Source: Hofstenia miamia (Eukaryota; Xenacoelomorpha; Acoela; Hofsteniidae). From it: a stretch of DNA of 64,000 nt. The stretch lies in the NCBI GenBank assembly GCA_900660155.1, contig CABFPE010000009.1, forward strand, positions 2,284,963 through 2,348,962, read 5' to 3'. Both the position numbers and the translations under genes were made by a program. The notes under the pieces are model-generated. The model was not told the origin of the DNA, ran no database searches, and saw nothing but the letters and a program-made list of their open reading frames with translations. Positions 34,872-46,194 of the stretch are shown piece by piece (position 1 is the first letter of the stretch; every line of letters begins with the position of its first letter).

Positions 34872-37256
34872 TTCTTATGAAACTGAAAAATGTGTGGTAA
34901 ACAGTTTTTATTGTCCTAGTTGAATAATTTAATCCTACTTAAAGAAATCTGTAGTCTACTACAATTATGAGATTTCTACCATAGATATAAATTATCACGA
35001 AGATAATCCTGGCATTCCTCAAAATGCCAACTCAGTATAAAACAAATTACATGTAATATAGTAATGTTTGCAACCATATTGAGAATCAAAAAAATAAGAG
35101 GAAACAAGGACTATTTCCATCAACAAGAAAGATATATGAGATTTTAAAATAAGTTGAAAAAAATACGAGAAAAAAAATGGGAAGATAGAAAATGACTAAT
35201 CATTTGAAAAGATTTCTAGGATTAAGGAATAATTTCTCAAAACAGCTCTTACACACAAAGAAAATATATCAACTTTTTTAATGAAGAAGTTGGATTGATG
35301 AATGAAAAACGCTGTCGGACATGAATTGAGTTGCAGCATAAAAGTAAGCATATATTCTTTAAGTTTAGTATATAGTCTGCTTCATTATTTCAAAGCTTTT
35401 CAAAAATATGTGTTTTGTTAAAAAATGTGAAAATGTTTGGCAAATGTGCGAAATTTTATGGGAATTTTGAGAAATATTCTTGGAATCTCTGTAAATCAAT
35501 GAAATTGGTAACTCAAAAAGAAGAATTAAAATCTCTGATCGCAAAGATGTTGACGAAGATGTAGCGACTTGCCGACACTTCTAGATTATCTTCCTTTGAC
35601 CAGCTACTAAAAAAACTTTTGATATTTGAAAAGCGTGTAAGTAAGACGGCTACCATTATTTCCCTTCATTGATATCATTTTTGTGTCGTGGAAGTATTTA
35701 TGCATCTTTGTGCCTTTTTATACATAATTATTTTCAAATACTCCAAATTAAGAGATTTTGATGGGGCTAATTTGCAGTAGGGATTAAGCTTTAGATTTTA
35801 AATAACATTTGATATTGTCAATTAATATGTGAGCATTGGCATTAAGAATGAACTTGGGAGTTTTCGAACAATTCAGCCGCCCACTCATAACCATCAGTTT
35901 GGAATAACGTAATTCCAACTTTGAAAAAGCGTCAGTATTTCTGTGAATTTAATTTAAGCTTTCACAAATGAGAAATGACCCAATAAAATAAAACTTGGTA
36001 TAACAAATGACTACAAACGATGCATCAATAATTATAGTAAAAGAATAAAAGATAATTTTTTAGAAGTGACAATTTAATTTTAGGGTGTGTTGTAATCTAA
36101 AATGTATTAATGTAGAAATACTGATTGAGCTCTAGTGTTTATGTCCCTTATTGAAACTTCTGGCATTTGGAAATTGATTTTTTTTCTTTGGACTCCTACA
36201 ATCAGATTTATTATCTAATGGTCAAGGGCTACCCTCACAATTTTCTGTAATGTGGTCTACGTATTGATAAGCTCTTTAGAACAAAAACGCTATAATGTGT
36301 TGTATCTTCATTGGAAATATCATTGTCATTGACTTGACAAACAGTGGGTTAGTTATGAATATTCCTTAAGAGTAGGAATTGGTTAGGGAGAGGAGGCAAG
36401 GCATTTCGTCATAGGTCAATGCAGATACTTTTGACGAAAGTTTATATTTGAATCTTGTAATAGGGCTGATCCAATTTTATATTCATCAATTGATGAATAT
36501 CCAGTTTTAGTAATATTAAGTTGGTTCGAAGGGAGCAACATGGCTTGGTATCACATCATATATTTGATAAAGCAGGGTATATAGTGATGGTGAGTCAATT
36601 GTTAGGCAAATTTTAAAGAACGATGTTATCATCATCTCGAACATTGAAAATATTTATCACACATAATCTTTGTTGATTGTATGCGTTACATAAAAATTTT
36701 AAGCATTGTATTTCAGCTTATCCAATGTTACAGGATTTTTATTTTATTTAATGCACCTCACAGGTAGTATGTATAGATTAGAGCGTGGGTGAGAAATCTT
36801 TCAAAAAACGAAGCGTTATTGTAAACATAAGTGTATGTAAGAATCGTGAAAAATAATTAAGAGTATTTTTTTGTTTATCTTGGAAAACACGAATTTTAAG
36901 TCTCGTAAAAATATATAAACAACAACTGGCAACTACAAGACCTTTTGATCTCAGTTGATGATTGCTTTATGGGGCAGACGTTCGATATCAAGAATAAACT
37001 TTGAAAATCAATTAAGTTTTCCCTCTATATGTTCAAAGGATCATTTTACTTTTCTTATCCGCATTTCCTTATTATGACAGTTTGCATAGAAGACGTAGTC
37101 TGAATATGAAAATTATTGCATCTATGTTTGACATTATATCTTCAAAAAAATTGAGGTCATTCTACCGATGAAAACCTTCTTAACATGTTAACCCTAACTT
37201 GATCCACGTACCCATACTATTTCTAGGAGCTGGATAGAAGATATTATAGTAACATT
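34872..37256. other. mostly non-coding stretch
   Basis: Only a weak plus-strand frame near 36920-37003 (WQLQDLLISVDDCFMGQTFD). No repeat or transposon recognised. Confidence 0.5.
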
Positions 37257-37316
37257 TATATAACATTTATATATATATATATATCTACTGTATATATATG
37301 CATATATAAATATATA
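37257..37316. repeat. (TA)n microsatellite
   Basis: TA tract with CTG/CATA interruptions. Confidence 0.95.
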
Positions 37317-39377
37317 TCTGTAACATTAATTAAGACATTGAAATAGAAGTATTGAGAATAGAATATTGAATTACTAACTTCACATTTCATAAAATACTTA
37401 ACTCCTTTAAAAAAAGTTTTATTGTAATTAAAATTCTTTTGACTCAACTACAATAGACGTTATTGGTTGGCATGCAAATAATCAAGTAGACGTAGATGCT
37501 TAGAAATTAAGAAGTACTGAAGTATGCCATTTTTATATAGTATTTTAGAAATCAAACATAGCTTGCAAAATTCGTGCAAGTTCTTATGAACAATTATTAG
37601 GGTAAATATTGCCATAACGCTGGTTTAAAATATATCCATTTGAGGTTTCAAAATATCATGGAGGTTACTGATCTCCTCATGCTAGTAGAAATATGCTTCT
37701 ATACCATTCTCAAATTTTGTTAAATTTAGCAGGTTTTGCTTATAAATATTTTCCCCGAAATGAGCCACAAAGTTTTAAATCATATTTTTTGATAGAATCC
37801 TTCCCTTAAAATTGGAGAACATTACATTTCATTTTTGCATGTAAAGAGGAGAAGAAAGAAAAGACCTCTTACCTGAACCGCTGTTCATTTAGACGCATCT
37901 TCACTTCTACATATGCATGCAATACATGTGTTAATTATATCATTAGTTTATAGCAAGGAATTTCAAAGTTTTTTCTCATGATGCACTTAACCTCAAATTT
38001 GACTAATTATATTTCAAACTTATTTTTGTGTTCACTGAAAGTTCCACTCTCAATCAGTAACTGTCACATTCTATTAAATTTGCATAATAAAAAGTATGTG
38101 TCTTAAGCATTCCATGAAAATTAAAATAATAATATCGATTACAACTGGGATTCTTTTAGTCTGCTACGTTACTGTTTACATGCAAATTTTTTTCCTTCAA
38201 GAAGTGTAGATTTTTTCGACTAAAAGTCTTTCACCGAGAATAAATATTAAGTATAATTAGAAAAATCATTGAATTCAAATTAAAAATAAATATATTTTGT
38301 AAATGATTAAAAGCATTAAAACTAATCAACAATCATTTTTCAAGTAGCGAATTGGTTTCAATTTTGTTCGAAAACTCAAAACAAATATATTACATGTAAA
38401 TTTATTTATCTGTTAAGATGTACATACGTCAAGGTGTTGGAAAAAATTGCTACATGGTGTCAAATGAACTTCTTAAAGCTGAATGCGACTATGCATTTTA
38501 TTTTTTTATTTTAAAAAATCATATTTTTACGGGTTTTCTAAAGTTATAACTAATTTTCAATATTCAGAAATTGAACTGTCAACGCAGAAAAGCAAGAGTG
38601 TAAGCTATGGGTTTTAGCAAGGTCATGTTTTTTGTAAATCCTTAACAAGCAAGAAAATAGATGCTACTAACCTTATTTTTATAACTAAGGTTTTCATATA
38701 AATAACCAAAAAGTCATTGAAACAACTCAATTTAAGTTTAAATTTCTGTATATTGCTTTGTATTGAATTGTAGAAAAGCCCACAGTGTTGCATCAAGAAA
38801 AAAGGAAGTCGAAAGATACAAATAGTTAAAGTAGATTGAAAATCACGAGATATGTATTTGAAGCATAAGAAGTATTTAATGTCAAAACTAGTTACAGAAA
38901 TTCAACAGCATGCCAACACAAACTTGACATTCAATATAGTTAAGTGTTTGAAGCGTAATATTATTCCTGCCTTTTTATTTTTATCACTAAAGGCGAACTG
39001 AAATTCTAATGAAAACAATATTGCATTAATGAATAAATTTGAGATCAGGTTTTCTATATTATATTTTTACCAAATTTAATTTCTCAACAAATAAAATTCA
39101 CCATCACTACATTAACAAAGGGCTGAATTCTCAATCAAATCTAACAAGCTTGCCCGAGCCCTCTGAGCAACCCTGAGTACACCCTTGAGGGTAACGTACA
39201 TCAAATACCAATTTACAAAATTCTTACAGGGTACCCAATCTTAATTTTGCATTGCAGAAAAGAAATAGAAAATGTAGTTGTATTTTGCAATAATTAAGTT
39301 TTACTGTGATTAGTTTCATGATGTTTCCAAAAACCACCTCCTTCTTCAAGGAGTAACTTATGATAAATTTCACATAT
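37317..39377. other. non-coding stretch
   Basis: A+T-rich. A G+C-richer patch at 39145-39205 (gcccgagccctctgagcaac) has a short minus frame (VFDVRYPQGCTQGCSEG), not convincing. Confidence 0.55.
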
Positions 39378-40306
39378 GAATGATTGGTGATATACTCAAA
39401 GCAGACCAGCGCAGATATGATTATAGAGTATTGTTTTAACTTCTGCAGGTTTTGAAAAGGTTGGATTTAAGAGCTCATGCAAAAATGCCTCATCAGAGTA
39501 TTTCATTAAGTTAAGCACGATATAGCAGTAGATATATTTCTGCAAAGATTATTTGGGGGAAACACTGCCCGAGCACTATACAACTGAGTAAGTTAATAAT
39601 ATTCATTTTGAAATTTTTTAAAATGGTGTTTTTGAAATATGGAAATCCTTAAAAAATTTAAAAAGTTCAGCAAATTTAAAAATATCAACATACCAATGTA
39701 AATTTCTGGAAAAATTTGGATTACCAGGAGAAAGACCTTAATCACACCGTCCTTTGGAAAACACTAGAGAAACAATGACTCACTTGCCAATAAAGCACAA
39801 AAAATTTACTGTTCCAATTCCTCCATTACATTAGTAAACTTTTTAGTTATTTACAATAAGAAAAGAATGATTGGTGATATACTCAAAGCAGACCAGCGAA
39901 GATATGATTATAGAGCATTGTTTTAACTTCTGCAGGTTTTGAAAGGATTGGATTTAAGAGCTCATGCAAAAATGCCTCATTAGAGTATTTCATTAAGTTA
40001 AACACGATGTAGCAGTAGAGATATTTCTGCAAACATTATTTGTGGGAAACACTGCCCGAGCATTATACAACTGAGTACGTTAATAATATTCATTTTGAAA
40101 TTTTTTAAAATGCTGGTTTTGAAATATGGAAATCCTTAAAAAATTTTAAAAAATCAGCAAATTTAAAAATATCAACATACCAATGTAAATTTCTGAAAAA
40201 AATTGGATTACGAATAGAAGGACTTTAATCACGCCGTCCTTTGGAAAACACTAGAGAAAATATGATTCACTTGCCAATAAAGCACAAAAAATTAACTGTT
40301 CCAATT
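39378..40306. repeat. direct duplication, two 442-bp copies
   Basis: Copies 39378-39819 and 39865-40306, same orientation, separated by 45 bp of unique sequence. They differ at a scatter of single bases (for example gcgcagat/gcgaagat, ttggattacc/ttggattacg), clearly more than the 769-bp duplication, so they are older. No ORF. Confidence 0.9.
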
Positions 40307-40493
40307 TAGGGCTGGTTACATATGCATATTTTTTTGTTTTGAAATTATTTTATAATATAACGTTCATATGCAAATGTATATCCATGGTTAGAATTTAATA
40401 AAATAATTGTACTGTGTTCTTTATTCTCAATTGAAATACAATTGAAATTTGCGAACACCTTAATATACATGCAATTTCTCAAAATATCAATTA

Positions 40494-40497
<4 letters not shown>

Positions 40498-40542
<45 letters not shown>
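40498..40542. repeat. (TA)n microsatellite
   Basis: Pure TA tract of about 43 bp. Confidence 0.97.
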
Positions 40543-40544
<2 letters not shown>

Positions 40545-40671
40545 GTACGTAAGTTATCACTAATAAGCCATCTGTAAATGCCATTGGGAATACAATTTTC
40601 ATCCAGTTAATAAAATGAGATTGTATACTTGTACTATCGCAATTTTCTATTAGTAAATTATGGATTATCGC

Positions 40672-40818
40672 CTCTGAGAGCATTTTCTAACAGTGTAGCT
40701 AATGTGACAATTCCATTTGAGGGAATTGGAAATCAAAAGACAACATATCTTTATGTTCTCCACCACTTCCAAGTCATCCAGCAAAGGTACCAGTTTCTTT
40801 GGTCGTATGACCATCTGT
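40672..40818 (-). mobile_element. LINE RT fragment, C-terminal RT region
   Basis: Minus-strand frame MVIRPKKLVPLLDDLEVVEN, then IKICCLLISNSLKWNCHISY and TVRKCSQRR. This is the post-catalytic RT block of CR1-type LINEs, whose family form is IKLLGVxISxxLKWxxHIxxIxxKAxxRL. The CC replaces the usual LG. It is broken beyond this block toward the TA tract. Confidence 0.78.
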
Positions 40819-41331
40819 TTTTATGATTCCTATTATATATTAATTATGCAGTAGGGTGTATATGAAATCTTAGATAGAGTTGTGTTTGTTGTTTGCATAA
40901 AAAAACGATTTAGATTAATCAAGCTTAACTGCTGTAGGCTACATGTATAAAACATACTTTCCCATTATGAGCATAAACTATATGGAAAAAGATATAATTT
41001 ATGGGTCAGCAAAATTAAAAATAATGTACGACAGTCGAGGCAAGCTTCTTACCTTGCAATAAGAGCTATGCTGTAAAAAGTAAAAATATGCCATTGGAAG
41101 AAGTGCTTCAGTCAATGAAGACGTCATGTTAGTAAAAATTCTAGGTAGCACGTTAACTCAAAGTAAATTTCAATCAAGAGGCAAACTTTAGTTATAATCG
41201 AATCTGAAGCTAATACATTAATTCATTTTTTAAATTCTATGTGTTAATGCTTAAGTATTTTAAATTTGTTTTTCAAAGATAATACAGAGAAATATGATAC
41301 AAAAAAGCAAAAAGAAGGTAAACATTATGAG

Positions 41332-41456
41332 CACCTGTGGCCCGATACCCGCACGCGAAATTGCCTGTCTCTGAGGTAGGATGACATAAGAGCTATGAAA
41401 TCACGTGGAAGGCCGCATTCGTAAAGACGATTGAGCAGTAAATCGTGTGAAACACG
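41332..41456 (-). mobile_element. LINE RT fragment, mid-RT region
   Basis: Minus-strand frame VSHDLLLNRLYECGLPRDFI then ALMSSYLRDRQFRVRVSGH, the RT stretch just after the first catalytic Asp block (family form VxHxxLLxKLxxxGL...WxxSYLxxRxQxV). It is collinear with 40672-40818, but the catalytic YADD segment between them is not visible, so the two pieces are either one internally deleted copy or two copies. Confidence 0.8.
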
Positions 41457-41459
41457 AAT

Positions 41460-42060
41460 ACAGTTCAAATATATTTATTTAATTGATGAAAACTTAGATT
41501 TAGTTTCTACTAATATATGATTACATGTAAAAAAGTTGCAAACCACAAATTTTAATGAATTATTAACGAAACTGCAAATTTAAGCCTAAGTATATTTTAC
41601 AATAGGTATCAATTATCGACTATCATTGGGAATTCAAATACATGCTGTCTCATCCCATCCGAAATGAACTTTCATTGAGAAAACTATAAATAAAACAAAT
41701 AGAATTGCTTGGTAGAAAACTGTAAATAATTACAAAACAACTTTCCTTGACCTTTCACTAAAGAGATCCGTTACAACTAGGGCGTGTAGAAGTCAAAGAA
41801 CATATGTTAAAACTAGACATGGAAATGAGAATTTTACAAAGATTGTTTAATATGATTGTAAGTCCAAGAATCCTAAGATATTTTGTAAAGTCTAAACTTC
41901 ATTTTTATTCAAAATAATGATAAAATCCCTATTTACTTAACAAATTTCAATATTTTTGAGAGATCAAATCAAACTATATTTCTAATGCCATTAATGAAAG
42001 AAGTTTAACATCTGCAAAGACTTTTAGCAAAGGATGTCATATTTCTTTTGAAGCTCCTAA
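41460..42060. other. non-coding stretch
   Basis: No feature supported. Confidence 0.6.
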
Positions 42061-42245
42061 GAGGGTGCCACACGATTAGTCTTTTGACTATATTCTAAAA
42101 ACTTTTTAGACTATAGTCAAATGACTAATCGTGGGGCACCCCCAAAAAGAGACTTTTGCGGTTTACGATTATCAAATTATGAAATAGAAACTGTTCTATT
42201 TAAAAATGAGTATTAGTCGAAAGACTAGCCGTGTGGCACCCCCTT
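42061..42245. mobile_element. foldback MITE
   Basis: About 185 bp. The left end GGGTGCCACACGATTAGTCT pairs with the far right end (reverse complement GGGGGTGCCACACGGCTAGT). A third copy of the same word in the middle makes 42063-42143 a near-perfect hairpin with arms of about 39 bp. No coding capacity. A TA duplication is possible (ccTAag / ctTAac) but not clear, so the superfamily is open. Confidence 0.8.
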
Positions 42246-43835
42246 TAACATTATAATTTGTAATATGTAAGCAGTACTAATCATTAACAAGTACATACTC
42301 AGTTTGAAGTCGTAATTTTATCATTAGCTTAAAATGAAGACAGAATTGGTAATGAAAGCTTGTTGAGATTTCCTGTTTGCAATGGTCTCTCGAGTTGGAT
42401 TGCGTCATTCAATGTCTTCTATTTTTTGTCAGCAAGGTACAATAATGGCGGGTCATTTTTTTTCTCCAGCATTGGTAGTTCTCCAAAATTTGAATTTTTT
42501 CGAATCACCGTAGTATTAGTGATAACATTAGTAGGTAAAAAATTGTACAATTTTGGCTGGACAGATCCTTTGAAAACGCTTTGAAAACGCTTTGCAATTG
42601 TATCCAATCTAGCTTTGATGTAGGAGTTTCTCCATACTCCTAAAATAGTATTAAAATAGTATTACTTATATTTAAACTAAGAATTTTTTTCATTTTTTTA
42701 ATATTCATTAAGTTTTTTGTGATCTTTCATTTTTCACCAGTTCGTGATCAAAACACATTCAATACAGAAAGGGCAGATTAGATATATGTGCACCGAGGGA
42801 ATCAGGAACCACGCAGGCGGGGCCAAGACTCGGCCAAAACTCCTCTTGACCACGTCTTTACCTTCATATTCGTTCTATTCTTAGCTAGTTAATGCTTGTA
42901 TTTAGTTTACTTATAAATATATTATTTTAAATTGAAATTTCAGCAAGTTTTCCCTTATCATTCTGTTAGTCGTTTTTTGTTCTTAAGTAAAACGGCAATT
43001 AGTGATGTTTTTACAATAAGTGAACAGTGCCCTAGTTGTGTCATTAATGTAATTTACTCAGTTGCCTCAGTTGCTATTAACAAATATAACAAAGCGCATT
43101 TTATTCATTTTTGATGCAATTGAAATTTTTTAATTTTTAAATTTACCTAAAATTGTTTTGCCACACTATTCTAATTACAATGCCTTTGAAAAATTATATA
43201 TGTACTTTGCAAATATTTTCCTAACAAAATCGATTTGAAATTATTATAAAATCGGTTCTCGATTGTCATTGCAAAAATTGTTAAAAAATTGAATAAGGCA
43301 TAATGAATAGAATAGGAAATCTTTTCAGAAGTTTCTACTGGGTTTTTTGCAAATAATATTTCTACAATGCAATTCAATACATCTTTTTAGTTAGTGTGCA
43401 ATCAATCCCAATAGTTTCAACAAAAAAATTGATAGAATACAATTCCTTTGTTCATTTGCTCGTGTCTATAATTCATATATATTCTACGCACGTGGCTGAT
43501 CTCATAGAAAAAAATCATCTTGAAAATTATTTGAGTATAAATTGTAATTATGTAATTTACTCAGTAAATATACAGTAAAGATTAATTTTCACTTGTACTA
43601 AATACTTTTGGTTATAGTCTATAAATGCAATATGCATATGTCCCCAAACTTTTACTGATGTCTCCAAACTATGAAGGCATTTCCTTCCATTTTTGAAATT
43701 TTCTGCTCTTCATTGAAAATGAGAAATAATTGTAGTTTGTGAAATATTTTATGAAATTAACTGTGGAAATAATGAATTTCTGTCAGGATCAATGATGGCC
43801 TATTCAAAATAAGGTCAAGCAATCTGTGTTAAAAT
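42246..43835. other. mostly non-coding stretch
   Basis: Two items of mild note: a minus-strand 62-codon frame at 42419-42607 (TIAKRFQSVFKGSVQPKLYN) that could be a transposon C-terminus, and an isolated G+C-rich patch at 42785-42865 (gaatcaggaaccacgcaggc) open on the minus strand for 43 codons (EGKDVVKRSFGRVLAPPAW). Confidence 0.45.
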
Positions 43836-43917
43836 GGGAGGCCGTGGATCAAAAAATTTTCATTGTAGATTACATGATGTGTCAACTTCTAAATGATCAG
43901 AATCACCATGGCCTCCC
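43836..43917. other. inverted repeat near TTAA words
   Basis: Arms gggaggccgtgg (43836-43847) and ccatggcctccc (43906-43917). Outside each arm, after three bases, lies TTAA. A tiny MITE of TTAA-targeting type is possible, but the ends do not begin CCC. Confidence 0.45.
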
Positions 43918-44165
43918 TTGTTAAAAAATTAAATGAAGTAAGTATTTTAGGATACAATTTAACCTCAAATATCTCATAAACAATTATATGAAAAATTGGA
44001 TCATAAAAAAAATACAATATTGAATGTATTATGAAAATTTAACTTTTTAAGCATTTATCTAAAATATTTTCTAAGCAGCTATATTTTGTCTTTATTGTAA
44101 CAACTAACACCTTTATGAAACTTTGGCAAAGTGATAAACTTGAAAAGGTGTTTGAACGTTCTAAC

Positions 44166-44216
44166 CTAATTGTTTGTAAGCAGACATTCTCAAAATCACT
44201 TTGTGACAGAAACGTA
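44166..44216 (-). CDS. candidate exon, joins 44422-44498
   Basis: A minus-strand acceptor (gcctttcgcattacag) is followed by one base, TFLSQSDFENVCLQTI, and two bases before TTAG|GTTAGA. The start phase accepts the two bases left by the 44422-44498 exon, giving a Cys at the joint. Frame continues open past the donor for 37 codons. Confidence 0.3.
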
Positions 44217-44421
44217 CTGTAATGCGAAAGGCTTTTTGAAAAATGCTCCAATTTTTCTTTTCCCCGCGCTGAGTATTCTAGTTTGTTCAGTACAAATGCC
44301 TGATTACAAGAAAAACTTTATCCCATTGATTGTGCGATGCCTCTTAGTTCTAAAAAATTTGTATGATGAATGCCTAAGGAAATGCGTTTTCTCTTCTTGA
44401 TCTTCTTCTTACTTTTACTAC

Positions 44422-44498
44422 CATTTTCGAATATGCAAGCACAATTGTTGGCCAGATTGGGATTTACAGATAACGCATTGCTTACTATTGCTATAATC
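44422..44498 (-). CDS. candidate Cys-rich exon, unidentified
   Basis: A minus-strand acceptor ggtttttttattctttag (very good) opens phase 0: DYSNSKQCVICKSQSGQQLC then LHIRK, to AAATG|GTAGTA. CxxC followed by C and H suggests a zinc site. An alternative frame over the same bases (IVSNALSVNPNLANNCACIF), ending at a consensus-like AAAA|GTAAGA donor at 44412, is equally open. Only the first reading is phase-compatible with 44166-44216. Unidentified. Confidence 0.35.
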
Positions 44499-44530
44499 CT
44501 AAAGAATAAAAAAACCATATGACATTGCAA

Positions 44531-45521
44531 AGTGTTTTGAATCCATTTTAAACTGTGACTGGATAAAAAATGAACAAAATATTCTAGGAACTATCAATTT
44601 AAAGTTCTTTTATGCTTATTTCAAGTGTTAATATAAATAGAAAAAATGTGTATTTTCTGTTCCTTTAATTATAACCTTGTATCGGTTTCATGCTAATTAT
44701 CAGCAAGAACATATGGACCACTTAAAGATCTAATTTTTTTGATATTCAAAGATTGGATTTAGTGTAATATCATGATAGCCTTTGAAATAACAAATTACTC
44801 CAATGTTATTCTTTAAAAAACTAAAGAATTCCTATATTTAAGATATTTTAATTTTGCTTATAACAATAAGCTTAGAACTTGAAAGAAATTTAAAACAGGA
44901 ATTCTATGAGTGGTAAGGATACGTTGATCCGATTTCTTTCAAATTAACCACAAAATGATTTCAGGTTGTTTCTAGTTTTGGAAAGTTCAGGTCAACTTAC
45001 TTGAAAGAGTGATTGGCTCTATGAAAAAATATTGAGAATATGCATCTAAAGATTTATTTCCTCGATTTTGAATGATAAGTTATAAATACTTTTGTTAGTG
45101 GTTTAAAATATAGACGCCATTGTTAATGATCCGCATTTGGAAACGGTTATTTTAAACTGAACTTTTCAAAACTGTACTAAATTTGGGTCTTATAATATAT
45201 TATGAACACGTGGTCTCAACTGAATTTTGCTAATGTACTTTTTAATTCAAATTTATTAAACAAATGTTTAATTAACTATATTAATCATGTTATTTTCAAA
45301 TCTTGGTGGCGCCTTCAAATAGAATGATAAAGAAATTTCAAATTATTGCAGTTACCCTTGTAGACATTTCGGCCACAACCTCATATATAATTACGAAAAT
45401 TTTACTAGAAATGACAATTTTTTCGAAATGATCACTCCACTACTAAAATATTAAAATAAGTTGATTAACTTGCTGAGATTTTGAAAGACATTTATGCAAA
45501 TTTTTATTTGGAAATGTATCA
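44531..45521. other. non-coding stretch
   Basis: Nothing supportable. Confidence 0.6.
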
Positions 45522-45632
45522 TCATTTTCCAGCGTATTGTTTACCGTCGGTGACGACCTCTTTGTAGTTTACCTTCTTTGAGAATCTAATTTCTTCGCTG
45601 GATATGCAACGATTAATTATTGATACGTCAAT
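45522..45632 (-). CDS. candidate coding island, unidentified
   Basis: A 36-codon minus-strand frame, IDVSIINRCISSEEIRFSKK then VNYKEVVTDGKQYAGK and a stop. G+C-richer than flanks. An AAG|GTAAAC donor lies after FSKK and a CAG acceptor-like site before the EE. Short; real status uncertain. Confidence 0.22.
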   Translation of the reverse strand: MDVSIINRCISSEEIRFSKKVNYKEVVTDGKQYAGK

Positions 45633-46080
45633 TTATTGTATTCTTTTTAGTTATAATGCAAATTTTGACGAAATTCATTATTCTATTCATAGGATCTCAC
45701 CCGTTTTCAGGAAATCCCACCAACCAATAATTTGCTTCCCTTATTCAAAATTATGTTTAAGTTTTTCATTCGTTTGAATTCAATTCACTGTTGAAGATGA
45801 GGTGCACGCTTTAATTTAGCAATTTGTTATAAACCCCCACGAGCTTTATATGGCTATTCATGCAGTAATAAATTTTTAAGAAAGCAATGCATGCAGCTAA
45901 AGTCTAAATTCTGTCTGATTGATGAAAATTTATTTATAAAGTTTTAATAGCATTACCACAATAGAAACCTATCGTAGTTCTGTAAATGCGTTAAAGCCTT
46001 GGTATTAAGCCCTTAAAAGGTGTTTTTTATTATTAGTGAAACCTCAAAGCACAAATGTAGTTTTCATTTATATATATATA

Positions 46081-46128
46081 TATAATTTAAACAATTCTAA
46101 GAGGTGAAAATATATGAGAATATTTGTA

Positions 46129-46194
<66 letters not shown>

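Noticed and set aside
36478-36500. Palindrome ttcatcaattgatgaat
   Set aside because: Short A+T-rich palindrome of the kind expected by chance in this composition.
44170-44400. 76-codon plus-strand frame with NAKGFLKNAPIFLFPALS
   Set aside because: Opposite the better-supported minus-strand exon pair at 44.2-44.5 kb; no acceptor or donor.
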